Source: a virus. Taken from it: a DNA stretch of 20,229 bases. Below are positions 1 to 7,736 of the stretch, in pieces; position 1 is the stretch's first letter, and every line of letters starts with the position of its first letter. The position numbers were made by a program, and so were the translations under genes. Under the pieces are notes generated by a model. The model did no database searches and was not told where the DNA came from. It saw only the letters and a list, made by a program, of their open reading frames with translations. Where the stretch lies: the IMG/VR virus record IMGVR_UViG_3300047666_000303, positions 1 through 20,229 of that record; one strand, given 5' to 3'.

Positions 1-395
1 CCTGTTGAGTAGTTGTGTATCATCATGCATGTATACTTCTCTACCTCAAGCTCGTCACAAGATAAAGCGATGATGGTTCCTGCACTAGCTACAGTGCCTG
101 TAAGCCTTCCCTTCACAGCCGCTTTCGAGCGTTTGATGGAAGCTACCAATTTAAAGGCGCTGTCGATGTAGCCTCCCGGCGTGTTGATGTGTAAGACAAC
201 TTTCTCGTCGGAAGTGGTGTGGTCGAGCACATGACATACTTCGTTGTACACTTCGGGAGCCTCAACATCTCCTGTAAGGTAGCAGTGAAAGGTGTCGCCC
301 TCTTTCTTAATCGGAACAACTGAATCCCATTCATTTGCTTTGTGTTTAGCGCTTAATAACCTAACTAACTCTTTAATACCTGCTTCTTCGTCCAT
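1..395 (-). CDS. ClpP-like (S14-fold) serine protease, N-terminal part
   Basis: The gene starts at 395 behind an AAAGGAGA ribosome binding site, 21 bases after the reductase stop, and runs off the left window edge, so only 132 residues are visible. The sequence shows the ClpP/SDH fold signatures in order: an NTPGG turn (residues 71-75), a GTVASAGT stretch with the likely nucleophile Ser104, and MMIHN with the likely catalytic His127. The third catalytic residue would lie beyond the edge. ClpP-fold enzymes in phages often act as prohead or head-maturation proteases and usually stand beside the portal gene. Others resemble host ClpP and may redirect proteolysis. T7 itself has no such gene. The position between nucleotide metabolism and the presumed start of the structural genes would suit a capsid role, but this is inference. 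The family is confident and the role is not. Confidence 0.85.
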   Translation of the reverse strand, partial: MDEEAGIKELVRLLSAKHKANEWDSVVPIKKEGDTFHCYLTGDVEAPEVYNEVCHVLDHTTSDEKVVLHINTPGGYIDSAFKLVASIKRSKAAVKGRLTGTVASAGTIIALSCDELEVEKYTCMMIHNYST

Positions 396-416
396 CTTCA
401 GTCTCCTTTGTACTAC

Positions 417-2267
417 TTATGTAATTTCGCAAGTGCCGCCGCTACAGGCAATGTTGTCTTTGGCTTCTGTGTTGTCTTCTGTCTCTTTCACTTCAGATAA
501 GTCAATAGAGGCTAAGTGTTGGTATAGCTCGTTAAACTCTTCTTTAGTACAGTCCTCAAATGGTGCTTGCTGATAGGTACCGCCGTTGTAAGGTAGTACA
601 GAAATACCTGTATACTCTTCACGGTTGTTCCACATCCACTCGCCACATTCTTCCCACTCGTCATCTTTCAATGAGATAGTACAGCTTACATTGTGTGTGT
701 TGTTGCCGTAGTTGTGACCGTTCCCAATCCACTCTTGGTTAAAGCGTCTAACACGCTCTAGCAAGTCCACGTAGCTCTCCGTCCGTAGCATAGCGCCCTC
801 TGGTGCTTTCTGCGGGAAACTCATTACCGCTTCTAAGTGAGGTTTGTGTACACAGTCTTCAATCAGGGCTGGTACTTTCTCTTTCATGTAAGCATATAAA
901 GGCTCGTTCTTACCAACACGCATACGGCGAATATAATAGTCATTATGCCAAGCGTGGATGCCACTACTTGAACCCAAGACCAGTGAGGTTGTCCCGGCAG
1001 GCTTGACAGTAGTAATGCGAGCAGAGCTGTTAATACCAATAATAGTGGCGACACGTTCATTCTCCTGTTTAGTTATAGTAGCTGCCATCTTAAGGTCTAG
1101 CTTAAGAACAGTCCCACTGCCAATGCCTGTCATAGAAATGCCTAGTAAAGCTTCTCGTTCTGTTGTTTCTTTCCACACTGAGCGTAGGTAATGGAAGTCA
1201 GTGTAGCCAGCTTGTAGTGTACCAATTAAAGTCGCTGCTTTAACACGGCTGTTCAACTCTTCTTGTGTGTCTACATCACTTACATTGCACTCTGTTAAGT
1301 TACAATATTGGTTTGCATTCAGTGCGATTTCGCAGCAAGGGTTGCTTCCCATATCATAATCATTAGTCCAGAACACGCCCGGTTCGCCACTGCCTGAGTC
1401 CTCTACCTTCTTCCAAATCTCTTTCCACTCGCCGCCTGTTACTTCATCGCGGTGAAGGACGACTGAGTTATTAGCACGGCCTCGTTGTGGGTTTAGTTCC
1501 CACCAAGCGCCAGCCTTAGCTGATAGCATGTCTAGGTCATCTTTATCGAACAAACAAATTAAGGCTGCTCTACGGATACCACCTGACAATACTGAGTCGG
1601 CAATGTGACAAATCATGTCGTGCACTTCTAAAGGCTGTAGTTTTCTACCTATGGCATTGTTAAGTACACTACGAAGCTTGTCTAAGCAGATACGTAATGG
1701 GTCGGGGCCGGGGGCTTTGCCACCGCTTGTTACTAGTCTAGCTCCCTTGTGTCTAATGTCTCGGAAGTCAAACTGCGGGTCGCTCTTGCCTTTAGTGTAG
1801 GCCTTGATAAGCACTTTAACAGCGTCTGCCCAGCCTTCAATTGAATCCCCTACTAAGAACCTACGTTGGCGTTCTAGAGTACCTACAACGGTCGGTAGCT
1901 GCTCTGTGTGACGCTTCTGTACTGAGTAGCCTACGCCACTACCCCCTAGTAGGTTAAACATTGTCTCACTGAACACAGCCGGGTGGTCAGCAGGACTAAA
2001 CGCGCAGTTAAACATACGGTTGTTGCTCAACTCAATAGGGGCGCCTCCAAACTGCAAGCTTCGCATTGAGGGCAGAATCTTTTTGGCGTATACATATTTG
2101 TAAGCTTCTTCAATTTCCTCAGTAAAGGCGGGATACTTCTTTTGGTGCATTTCTTTGTTGCGGTCAACTAATTCTGCCCAAGTCTCTCTACGCTCTTGCG
2201 CGGGTAAAAACTTGGCGTACTTATTGAAGACGGTAATTTCTGATAGTATTTCTTGGCTATTGTCCAT
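417..2267 (-). CDS. nrdJ: Class II (adenosylcobalamin-dependent) ribonucleotide reductase, monomeric RTPR type
   Basis: It reduces ribonucleotides to deoxyribonucleotides for phage DNA synthesis, using a radical made from coenzyme B12. Visible signatures are NCAF with Cys88, the GGSGVGY stretch (108-114), the finger-loop motif NPCCE with the presumed thiyl Cys311, the redox partner Cys322 in YCNLTE, and the KPAGTTS phosphate-binding region (422-428) followed by GIHAWHNDYYIRR. The C-terminus carries CSGGTC (Cys608 and Cys613), the thioredoxin-reactive pair of the RTPR subclass. At 616 residues it is shorter than the Lactobacillus enzyme (about 739), as is common in phages. The frame stays open upstream to an ATG at 2393, but those 42 residues look non-coding. 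MDNSQEILSEITVF matches the usual family start, so 2267 was chosen although its ribosome binding site is weak. It forms a dNTP-supply group with ThyX and the pyrophosphohydrolase-like gene. Confidence 0.93.
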   Translation of the reverse strand: MDNSQEILSEITVFNKYAKFLPAQERRETWAELVDRNKEMHQKKYPAFTEEIEEAYKYVYAKKILPSMRSLQFGGAPIELSNNRMFNCAFSPADHPAVFSETMFNLLGGSGVGYSVQKRHTEQLPTVVGTLERQRRFLVGDSIEGWADAVKVLIKAYTKGKSDPQFDFRDIRHKGARLVTSGGKAPGPDPLRICLDKLRSVLNNAIGRKLQPLEVHDMICHIADSVLSGGIRRAALICLFDKDDLDMLSAKAGAWWELNPQRGRANNSVVLHRDEVTGGEWKEIWKKVEDSGSGEPGVFWTNDYDMGSNPCCEIALNANQYCNLTECNVSDVDTQEELNSRVKAATLIGTLQAGYTDFHYLRSVWKETTEREALLGISMTGIGSGTVLKLDLKMAATITKQENERVATIIGINSSARITTVKPAGTTSLVLGSSSGIHAWHNDYYIRRMRVGKNEPLYAYMKEKVPALIEDCVHKPHLEAVMSFPQKAPEGAMLRTESYVDLLERVRRFNQEWIGNGHNYGNNTHNVSCTISLKDDEWEECGEWMWNNREEYTGISVLPYNGGTYQQAPFEDCTKEEFNELYQHLASIDLSEVKETEDNTEAKDNIACSGGTCEIT

Positions 2268-2398
2268 AGGAGTTCTTTCTGTTCGTGTATAATTGTATAA
2301 GTTAATAGGGGGGAAGGTGTCAGTCCACCCCTTCACTATCTTTAGGTTTTGGTTTATATGTGCGCTCTTTGCACTTGTCATCTTGGTATTCATCGTAA

Positions 2399-2776
2399 CT
2401 AGCCGGCATCTGATACAAACTTCCTGTGGTTAAAAAGCTGTTGATTAAAAGGATGCTCTAAAAATACGTCAACCCCATTTGCGTCTTTAAACCTAAGCAT
2501 AAATTCTGCTATGGGCTGCCCTGTCGCCTTGTGACGGTATAAAGCTACACAGCCGTCCGCTCGGTTACCAGTTTGCAAGTCAATAGCGTAACCCTGCACT
2601 AGTTGTATTCCGTTAAGCCCCTCTTCAAGAACGGTGCTCCCGCAAGGTTTGTGTGTGTATACAAAGTGGACGGTTGTAGATGCCCGGTATACATGCTCTG
2701 TTTGGTGTGTCCCAAGTCCTGCATAAGCTCCGAGAGCTGTTGTTAATAATGCTACTGCTATCAATATTGTTTTCAT
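2399..2776 (-). CDS. Exported protein of unknown function (signal peptide)
   Basis: This 125-residue protein is not recognised. It begins with a classic Sec signal peptide: a Lys near the start, a hydrophobic stretch (residues 4-14) and a likely cleavage site after GAYA (16-19). The mature part has two cysteines, in KPCGST and ADGCVA, which could form a disulfide after export. It has no further membrane segment and ends at Gly125. The start at 2776 has an excellent site, AAAGGAG five bases before TATTAAAATG. It lies between a small membrane protein and the reductase, with 25- and 131-base gaps (taking the reductase start at 2267). An envelope-located phage protein could act in superinfection exclusion, lysis or host modification. 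No sequence motif chooses between these. Confidence 0.75.
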   Translation of the reverse strand: MKTILIAVALLTTALGAYAGLGTHQTEHVYRASTTVHFVYTHKPCGSTVLEEGLNGIQLVQGYAIDLQTGNRADGCVALYRHKATGQPIAEFMLRFKDANGVDVFLEHPFNQQLFNHRKFVSDAG

Positions 2777-2801
2777 TTTAATACTCCTTTAAAAAAGCTC
2801 A

Positions 2802-3044
2802 TTATTTATCTTCTCCCGCTAACCAACCGCCAAATTTGCTTACGTAACCATTAAACCATCTGCGGATAATGTAGCTCCGAGCAAATGATAAAGCCATAAA
2901 TATCAATCCGATTTGAATGTTTTGTCCAAAGGTAAAACTGTGCCCATACAAGGGGTAGACAATAAATTGTGCAATCAAGGCGACAACGTACCCGATAAGC
3001 GTGTTAAGCATTGCTTCATAAAAAGAACTTAGTTTACTTTGCAT
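2802..3044 (-). CDS. Small membrane protein, DUF7220-like
   Basis: The product is 80 residues from the ATG at 3044, which sits inside the 3' end of the preceding gene (11-base overlap) behind a GGGAG site. Longer in-frame starts exist upstream but overlap that gene further. It has two hydrophobic segments, roughly residues 12-32 (LIGYVVALIAQFIVYPLYG) and 39-51 (NIQIGLIFMALSF), followed by the basic stretch ARSYIIRRWFN. The pattern of an N-terminal SKLSSFYEA, a hydrophobic IAQFIVYPLYG and a terminal RSYIIRRWFN recalls a small phage membrane-protein family of unknown role (DUF7220 by memory). It would sit in the host inner membrane. No function is assigned. Confidence 0.75.
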   Translation of the reverse strand: MQSKLSSFYEAMLNTLIGYVVALIAQFIVYPLYGHSFTFGQNIQIGLIFMALSFARSYIIRRWFNGYVSKFGGWLAGEDK

Positions 3045-3723
3045 CTTCAAGCTCCCTTGTCGGCCTATCGTCCCCAGCGGGGAACACATCTTTATAAAGC
3101 GTTAGCATTCGCAAGTTGCTGATTGCATGTGCAAGATGGGGGAGCCCGCTTTCTTGGTCGTTTTCCTCGCCGCGTTGCCACGCGCTAAGATGTCTCATGG
3201 CGCAGGAATAGGGGATACTCCATTCCATCCCTTTCGCCCAGTTCCAAGCTGCATATTTCTTCTTACCATACGCCCAAACTCTTGCTTCGTCAGCTAAAGT
3301 ACATAGTGGTATCAATGAAAAGTCTGGCTTGCCCTCGTTATACCGTGCGCCACTACCTTTTTCTTTACTGTTTACGTCCCCAACACCTCCTTGCACCTGA
3401 GTGTCTAATGCACTCTCTTTTTGTTGTGCAACTAGTGTATCTATCTTTCCCGTCATAACCCCAGCCTCAAAAATATTCATAGGCGAATTACATGCTTCGT
3501 TAACAATGTTCAATTGTCTCTTTAGCTGTGCCTGCATCTTCTCACCAATCTCCTCCATATTCATAGCTTTGGCAGGCTCTATGTGGGGCTTCTCCATATT
3601 GCGCGTGGTATCCCTCACACTTCTCTTTTGCTTCTCAGGTATAATCTGTACCCCTTCAGGATAAAACTCCCAAAGCATGCCAGTAGCGTCTAGTTTTCTG
3701 TACTCTTCTAATGTCATTTTCAT
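3034..3723 (-). CDS. Two-part protein ending in a dATP/dGTP pyrophosphohydrolase-like domain
   Basis: The product is 229 residues from the ATG at 3723, which follows an AAAGGAC site ten bases after the DNA polymerase stop. The in-frame extension to 3819 overlaps the polymerase and was rejected. The C-terminal part (residues 125-210) reads GARYNEGKPDFSLIPL, then KKKYAAWNWAKGMEW, then RHLSAWQRGEENDQESGLPHLAHA. This matches the MazG-superfamily domain called dATP/dGTP diphosphohydrolase N-terminal (DUF5664), which removes pyrophosphate from purine dNTPs. Acidic residues around 146 and 185-191 and His196/His199 are plausible metal or substrate ligands. Residues 1-120 begin MKMTLEEYRKLDATG and continue as a mostly helical, charged region that I do not recognise. 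The role would be to shape the dNTP pool beside the reductase and ThyX. The domain call is fairly sure, the exact substrate is not. Confidence 0.75.
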   Translation of the reverse strand: MKMTLEEYRKLDATGMLWEFYPEGVQIIPEKQKRSVRDTTRNMEKPHIEPAKAMNMEEIGEKMQAQLKRQLNIVNEACNSPMNIFEAGVMTGKIDTLVAQQKESALDTQVQGGVGDVNSKEKGSGARYNEGKPDFSLIPLCTLADEARVWAYGKKKYAAWNWAKGMEWSIPYSCAMRHLSAWQRGEENDQESGLPHLAHAISNLRMLTLYKDVFPAGDDRPTRELEDAK

Positions 3724-3733
3724 TTTATGTCCT

Positions 3734-5578
3734 TTAGTGTGTTTGAGCCCAACTGTCTCCAATGACAGCGGTGCCTCTAAGTGGTATTCTAAACTTGAGA
3801 TGGGTGGTAACCTCGTCAAAAGCCTTCTCTAATATTGAAGCTACTTTGTCAGCCACACCTGCATCGCACTCTACTTGTACCTCGTCGTGGACATTGAGTA
3901 CAAACTCGTATTCAACTCCAACTTTAAAGTGCTTCTGAAGCTCCTTGTCTGCAAAGACTAGGTAATACTTCATAACCAATGCCCCTGCACCCTGTAAAAG
4001 CGTGTTTAAGGCGCTGTGTGCCGCTCGTATATGGAAAGGGTTGCCGTCAAGAGCTTTAAGAGTTCCTGAAGCCTTGTACGTCAAGGCAACTTGCTCGACT
4101 AGCGTTTTAATTGCTGGAATCTTTCTAAAGAATGAATCTTTAAGTCGCTTGCCATCCTCAGCAGTGCCTTTCACAATCTCGCCAATCTTTGCATCCCCTG
4201 CACCATATAAGAAAGCATAGATGAAAGTTTTTGCATCATCTCTCGTAGGCAGTCCTGCGGATTTTTGATTCAAGGTATGAATGTCTGTACCTTTATCCTT
4301 AACCCCTTCGTCAACAGCTAGGCCATATTTACCTCCATCGAACCTTGCCATGTAATGGCTGAGGGTTCGTAGCTCTAGTCCGTCTGCATCGCATCCTACA
4401 AAGCGCTTGCCTGTTGGAGCCCTAAAGAGCGCCCTAGCCTCTGCGCCTTTATAACTACGAGCGCTAGGTACCTGAGCCAAATTGGGAGAGCTGTGGGTAC
4501 ATCTACGGCTAACTGCGCCTAGTGTATTGACTCGTCCATGTATGCGGCTGTCGGTTGTAACCATTTTAAGCCATGCATTCTTGCCTTCTGCTATCATTGC
4601 TATCATTTTGGTCACAATAAAGTAGTGGGCTAATATCTTACCTTCCGGGAAGTCTAGTTCAGACAACACACCCTCGTTAATAATTGGTGTGCCCTTTTCA
4701 GTAAACTCTGTAGCCTGCCAACCATAAACTTCTGTCAGCCACCTAGCAATGTTCTGCCTGCTACTCGGATTAAACTCTACCGTCTTGTAGTAACCCCATA
4801 CTCCGTCTTCGTACCTGCACCCCAATGACTCTTGGTTTAGGAAGGCAACGGACTTAGTGCCATCTTTCTTAATTGGATTAGCTGGGTAAGTTTTTGGTGT
4901 CCATGTATCCAAGGGCTTAAACACCTTGAATAAATTTTCTTCAGCTGTATCAATCTCTTCCATCAGCTCGATGTGAAGCTTTCTAGCCGCTTGAACATCA
5001 AAATAGACTCCATACTTCTCTTGCCTGTCTATTATTTTTGCAAACTCATGCTCTAACCATACTGCCTCGGTAGGGATATTAGCTTCTACCATCTTTTGGT
5101 ATAGGGCGTATGTAACTACAACATCCTGCTTACAATAGTCAGCCATCTCTTGTGTCAGTACATCCCATGATTCCGTCTCTCCGAAGTCACCTTTGAGTTT
5201 CCGTAGGCGGTATCCCCAAGCTTTAAGAGAATGACTTCCCTTGAGGCGTGGTGGTACTGACTTGCGAAACACATCTTTAGCGCCTAGATTGGGATTTGAG
5301 AGTCTGCTTAGGATTAAAGTATCCAAGCATTCTTTGTATTCCCATTCCGGGTACAACTTCTTGATAAGCGGTATATCATAGTTAATGACGTTGTGGCCGA
5401 TTATAATGTCAGACTGACTAAGTAGGTCTAGTGCGTCTTCAATCGTGCCTTGTACCCCCCTTAACGGACGGCTAGTGTATATTTCCGTAGGCTTATCATC
5501 TACCTTTAAAGATATACAATGTATTTCAGTCGCCTCATAGTAAAGGCCATTAGCCTCTAGGTCAAAAATCGTTGTCAT
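3734..5578 (-). CDS. T7-type family A DNA polymerase with 3'-5' exonuclease
   Basis: This is the replicative polymerase, about 614 residues. Numbers count from the first of two tandem ATGs. The second (5578) fits the AGGAGG site better. Exonuclease motifs are DLE (Asp7, Glu9), HNVINYD (Asp69) and YCKQD (Tyr149, Asp153). Polymerase motif A is DADGLELR (Asp398), motif B is KTFIYAFLYG (Lys451, Tyr455) and motif C is VHDE (Asp566), the last two very close to T7 gp5. It overlaps the end of the primase-helicase gene, as expected for coupled translation. At 615 residues it is about 90 shorter than T7 gp5. The main loss lies before the NPSSR motif (271-275), where T7 inserts its thioredoxin-binding loop. 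Tyr455 is the equivalent of T7 Tyr526. Confidence 0.96.
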   Translation of the reverse strand: MTTIFDLEANGLYYEATEIHCISLKVDDKPTEIYTSRPLRGVQGTIEDALDLLSQSDIIIGHNVINYDIPLIKKLYPEWEYKECLDTLILSRLSNPNLGAKDVFRKSVPPRLKGSHSLKAWGYRLRKLKGDFGETESWDVLTQEMADYCKQDVVVTYALYQKMVEANIPTEAVWLEHEFAKIIDRQEKYGVYFDVQAARKLHIELMEEIDTAEENLFKVFKPLDTWTPKTYPANPIKKDGTKSVAFLNQESLGCRYEDGVWGYYKTVEFNPSSRQNIARWLTEVYGWQATEFTEKGTPIINEGVLSELDFPEGKILAHYFIVTKMIAMIAEGKNAWLKMVTTDSRIHGRVNTLGAVSRRCTHSSPNLAQVPSARSYKGAEARALFRAPTGKRFVGCDADGLELRTLSHYMARFDGGKYGLAVDEGVKDKGTDIHTLNQKSAGLPTRDDAKTFIYAFLYGAGDAKIGEIVKGTAEDGKRLKDSFFRKIPAIKTLVEQVALTYKASGTLKALDGNPFHIRAAHSALNTLLQGAGALVMKYYLVFADKELQKHFKVGVEYEFVLNVHDEVQVECDAGVADKVASILEKAFDEVTTHLKFRIPLRGTAVIGDSWAQTH

Positions 5579-7196
5579 CATCCCCTCCTGTTTTTTCTAT
5601 TTGAAAGTCGACCTCCTCAGTCTCATATACAACCCCGTTCGTCGGTTCGTATCTGAATCCTGTTGTGAGTCCCGTAGCACCTCCACTGAACCTGTCCTTC
5701 AGCACTCGTATCAAGCCTTTGTTACGCTCGCTAGGCTTGTCGTGTAGTGTGTTGCGCTCAATGCCAAACATTACATTTGCCCAGCGCATAATAGCTCTCG
5801 AACCTGTGAACTGAGCTTGCTCCGTCCTTCCGCCCGACTCATGGCTTACGCCTTTCTTCGGAGGGTTAAGGTGACTAACCAACATAATCCAAATGCCTAG
5901 CTCTTTGGCTAATCCTGCTACTTCTGCCATTAAACCATCAAGATTACGCCGTTCATCTGAAGCATGTGCATTCAATGCCGTGAGGTTGTCAATATAAAAG
6001 ATTTTACAGTCGTAGCTGTGATACATATACCGTATCTTCTCTTTAATCGTTTCCCACTGATTACTACCAAAGTTGTTAAACACAAAAAGTTGTGACTCAA
6101 AGTATCTCTCTCCAGTAATATCTAATTGCTCTGCATTGATTGGAATATCAGGATTGTGATAAAAGCATTCGTCTATCTTACCTGCTATCCGCTGAAAGCT
6201 CTCGTCTACATCCTGCTCTAACATGAACGTACCTACATTCCAGCCCTGCTTTAAATCGAATGCAATCTGCGACATGATAAAGTCTGTCTTACCTACACTT
6301 ACACCTGCACCAACTACTGCTACCTCACCGAAGCGTCTACCAAACAATATCTTGGTAAGCTTCTCGTAGTAGTATGGAAATCCTACTTCTTTAGGTTTCT
6401 TAATAGATTCCTTGCGGTCTGAATACGTAACGATGTCATCAGGCTTATATTTTTCAGCATTGTAGTAAGCATTAAGCACTCCAGCCTTACCTTTATACAC
6501 CAAAACATCGCTAGCATCTTTATAGTCCGCATGTCGGATAATCCGTACCTTATCAGCAGGAAGAATACCGATACATTCGGCAACAGCTTTACGACCTGCT
6601 TCGTCACTATCAAACCATAAATAAATCTCTTCGTATCCATTAAGCCACTCTAAATGAGACGTTAACTCTCTTTTAGCGCTGTTGCTCCCTCCTTTGATAC
6701 TGACGACAGGGTATTTGCCATCGAACGCCGTAGCGACTGATAAAGCATCTAACTCACCTTCAGTAATGATAACTTTCTTACCAGTGTTACCAAATAACTG
6801 TTGTCCAAACATAAGTGAGTCTTTGCTATCACCTATAAACTTAAAAGTCTTGTCAGCATAGCGTATCTTTTGCGCCACTACCTGCTTGGACTGATTAAAA
6901 TAGTTTGCCACATGACACACGCCGTTTTTGCTGTCATGCCCGATACCGTAGCGGTACTGCTTAACTATTTGCTCTGGTATCTTTCGTTTTGCTAGTGCTT
7001 GGTACTCATACTCAAGCAAGTCGGTATTTCTAACCGCGTTTGTCTTAGTAATGTTGTGCTCCCCGTCTAAAAACTCATGTTTGTTACAGACGAAGCAGAA
7101 GCTGGTGCCGTTGGAATAGATTGCATTCCCATCAGAAGAACCGCAGCTACTGCATTCGCTGTGCCTTAAAAACTCCCCCTGCTCTTTAGTATCCAT
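5562..7196 (-). CDS. T7 gp4-type primase-helicase
   Basis: A bifunctional replication protein of 544 residues that unwinds DNA as a ring hexamer and makes RNA primers. The N-terminal zinc finger has Cys15, Cys18, Cys34 and Cys37. The Toprim primase part shows ITEGELDALS (Glu147) and WFDSDEAG (Asp196, Asp198). The RecA-like helicase has Walker A GAGVSVGKT (296-304), TFMLEQDV, Walker B IFYIDNLTA (Asp403), LVSHLNPP and GSRAIMRWANVMFGIERN. The C-terminus EKTGGDDDNDF is acidic and ends in Phe, as in T7 gp4, where this tail contacts the polymerase. The start at 7196 overlaps the preceding 52-aa gene by 11 bases, and the 3' end overlaps the polymerase start. It contains both activities, and no separate short form was sought. 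Confidence 0.96.
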   Translation of the reverse strand: MDTKEQGEFLRHSECSSCGSSDGNAIYSNGTSFCFVCNKHEFLDGEHNITKTNAVRNTDLLEYEYQALAKRKIPEQIVKQYRYGIGHDSKNGVCHVANYFNQSKQVVAQKIRYADKTFKFIGDSKDSLMFGQQLFGNTGKKVIITEGELDALSVATAFDGKYPVVSIKGGSNSAKRELTSHLEWLNGYEEIYLWFDSDEAGRKAVAECIGILPADKVRIIRHADYKDASDVLVYKGKAGVLNAYYNAEKYKPDDIVTYSDRKESIKKPKEVGFPYYYEKLTKILFGRRFGEVAVVGAGVSVGKTDFIMSQIAFDLKQGWNVGTFMLEQDVDESFQRIAGKIDECFYHNPDIPINAEQLDITGERYFESQLFVFNNFGSNQWETIKEKIRYMYHSYDCKIFYIDNLTALNAHASDERRNLDGLMAEVAGLAKELGIWIMLVSHLNPPKKGVSHESGGRTEQAQFTGSRAIMRWANVMFGIERNTLHDKPSERNKGLIRVLKDRFSGGATGLTTGFRYEPTNGVVYETEEVDFQIEKTGGDDDNDF

Positions 7197-7344
7197 AGAC
7201 TTCCAGATACTCCTCCTTGGTGATGCGGTCTACATCATCATCCTCGCGTTCAAGCCTCTCACGGCCTAGCTCCAAAGCCTCTGCATAAGACATGTCAGGG
7301 CTGTAGTACATAATATCGCTAGTATCAAATTTTAAGTAGTCCAT
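7186..7344 (-). CDS. Small acidic protein between resolvase and primase-helicase
   Basis: A 52-residue product. The ATG shares its A with the stop of the RusA-like gene (TAATG), behind an AGAGGAAC site, and the 3' end overlaps the primase-helicase start by 11 bases. This tight packing on both sides is the main evidence that it is real. The sequence is rich in Asp, Glu and Tyr, with SYAEALELGRERLERED as a likely helix, and ends EVYGY. No known domain was recognised. It may be a small accessory protein of replication, judged by location only. Confidence 0.8.
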   Translation of the reverse strand: MDYLKFDTSDIMYYSPDMSYAEALELGRERLEREDDDVDRITKEEYLEVYGY

Positions 7345-7736
7345 TATAGTTCCTCTATGTAAACATCTGCTCTGGGGTTCTCTTTGTCGATACCACCAAA
7401 AACATAATGTAGTTCTGATATAAAAGTATAGTTGTCGTCTTCGATAATACCTGCTTCAATTAATGCGTCATGTGTAAACTTCCCCACGATAGCGCCTATA
7501 TTATCCACATCAAACTTGCGCTTAGTTGGGTAATATATTTTGTAAGTAATTTTACAGGTCTTGGTAACAGGAACCAACTTGCGTAGGCTCGCAATTATTT
7601 CTATCTTAAACGTCTTCTTTAGTTGATTACTGACATGAAACTGCCAATTACGATAGCTGTTTAGGTTGAGGTAGAAAGTCTTTTTCTTAACTACCCCAAT
7701 CGTTAGGCGAATCGGCACCGTAAATGCCTGCTTCAT
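7344..7736 (-). CDS. rusA: RusA-type Holliday junction resolvase
   Basis: A 130-residue protein. The RusA signature is clear: KFDVDNIGAIVGKFTHDAL followed by GIIEDDNYTF, giving the catalytic acidic residues Asp76, Asp78 and Asp90 with Lys86, and the Asp100-Asp101 pair. Family members are small homodimeric nucleases of about 120-140 residues that cut four-way junctions with a metal ion. The ATG follows directly after the SSB stop (TAAATG), so translation is coupled. In T7 this slot, between gp2.5 and gp4, holds the unrelated gp3 endonuclease I, which resolves branched replicating DNA before packaging. The RusA-like protein probably does that job here. Confidence 0.88.
   Translation of the reverse strand: MKQAFTVPIRLTIGVVKKKTFYLNLNSYRNWQFHVSNQLKKTFKIEIIASLRKLVPVTKTCKITYKIYYPTKRKFDVDNIGAIVGKFTHDALIEAGIIEDDNYTFISELHYVFGGIDKENPRADVYIEEL

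Noticed and set aside
292-573. Plus-strand frames overlapping the reductase and other genes (also 3401-3664, 9033-9359, 12067-12327, 19032-19289)
   Set aside because: All lie opposite well-supported minus-strand genes, lack ribosome binding sites and show no recognisable protein features.
2268-2393. N-terminal extension of the ribonucleotide reductase to the ATG at 2393
   Set aside because: The extra 42 residues do not look like the family and have no ribosome binding site. The start at 2267 matches usual N-termini.
3724-3819. Longer start of the pyrophosphohydrolase-like gene
   Set aside because: It overlaps the DNA polymerase end. The ATG at 3723 has a proper AAAGGAC site.
6383-6640. Minus-strand alternative frame inside the primase-helicase
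   Set aside because: It is a shadow in another frame of a gene with full Toprim and helicase motifs.
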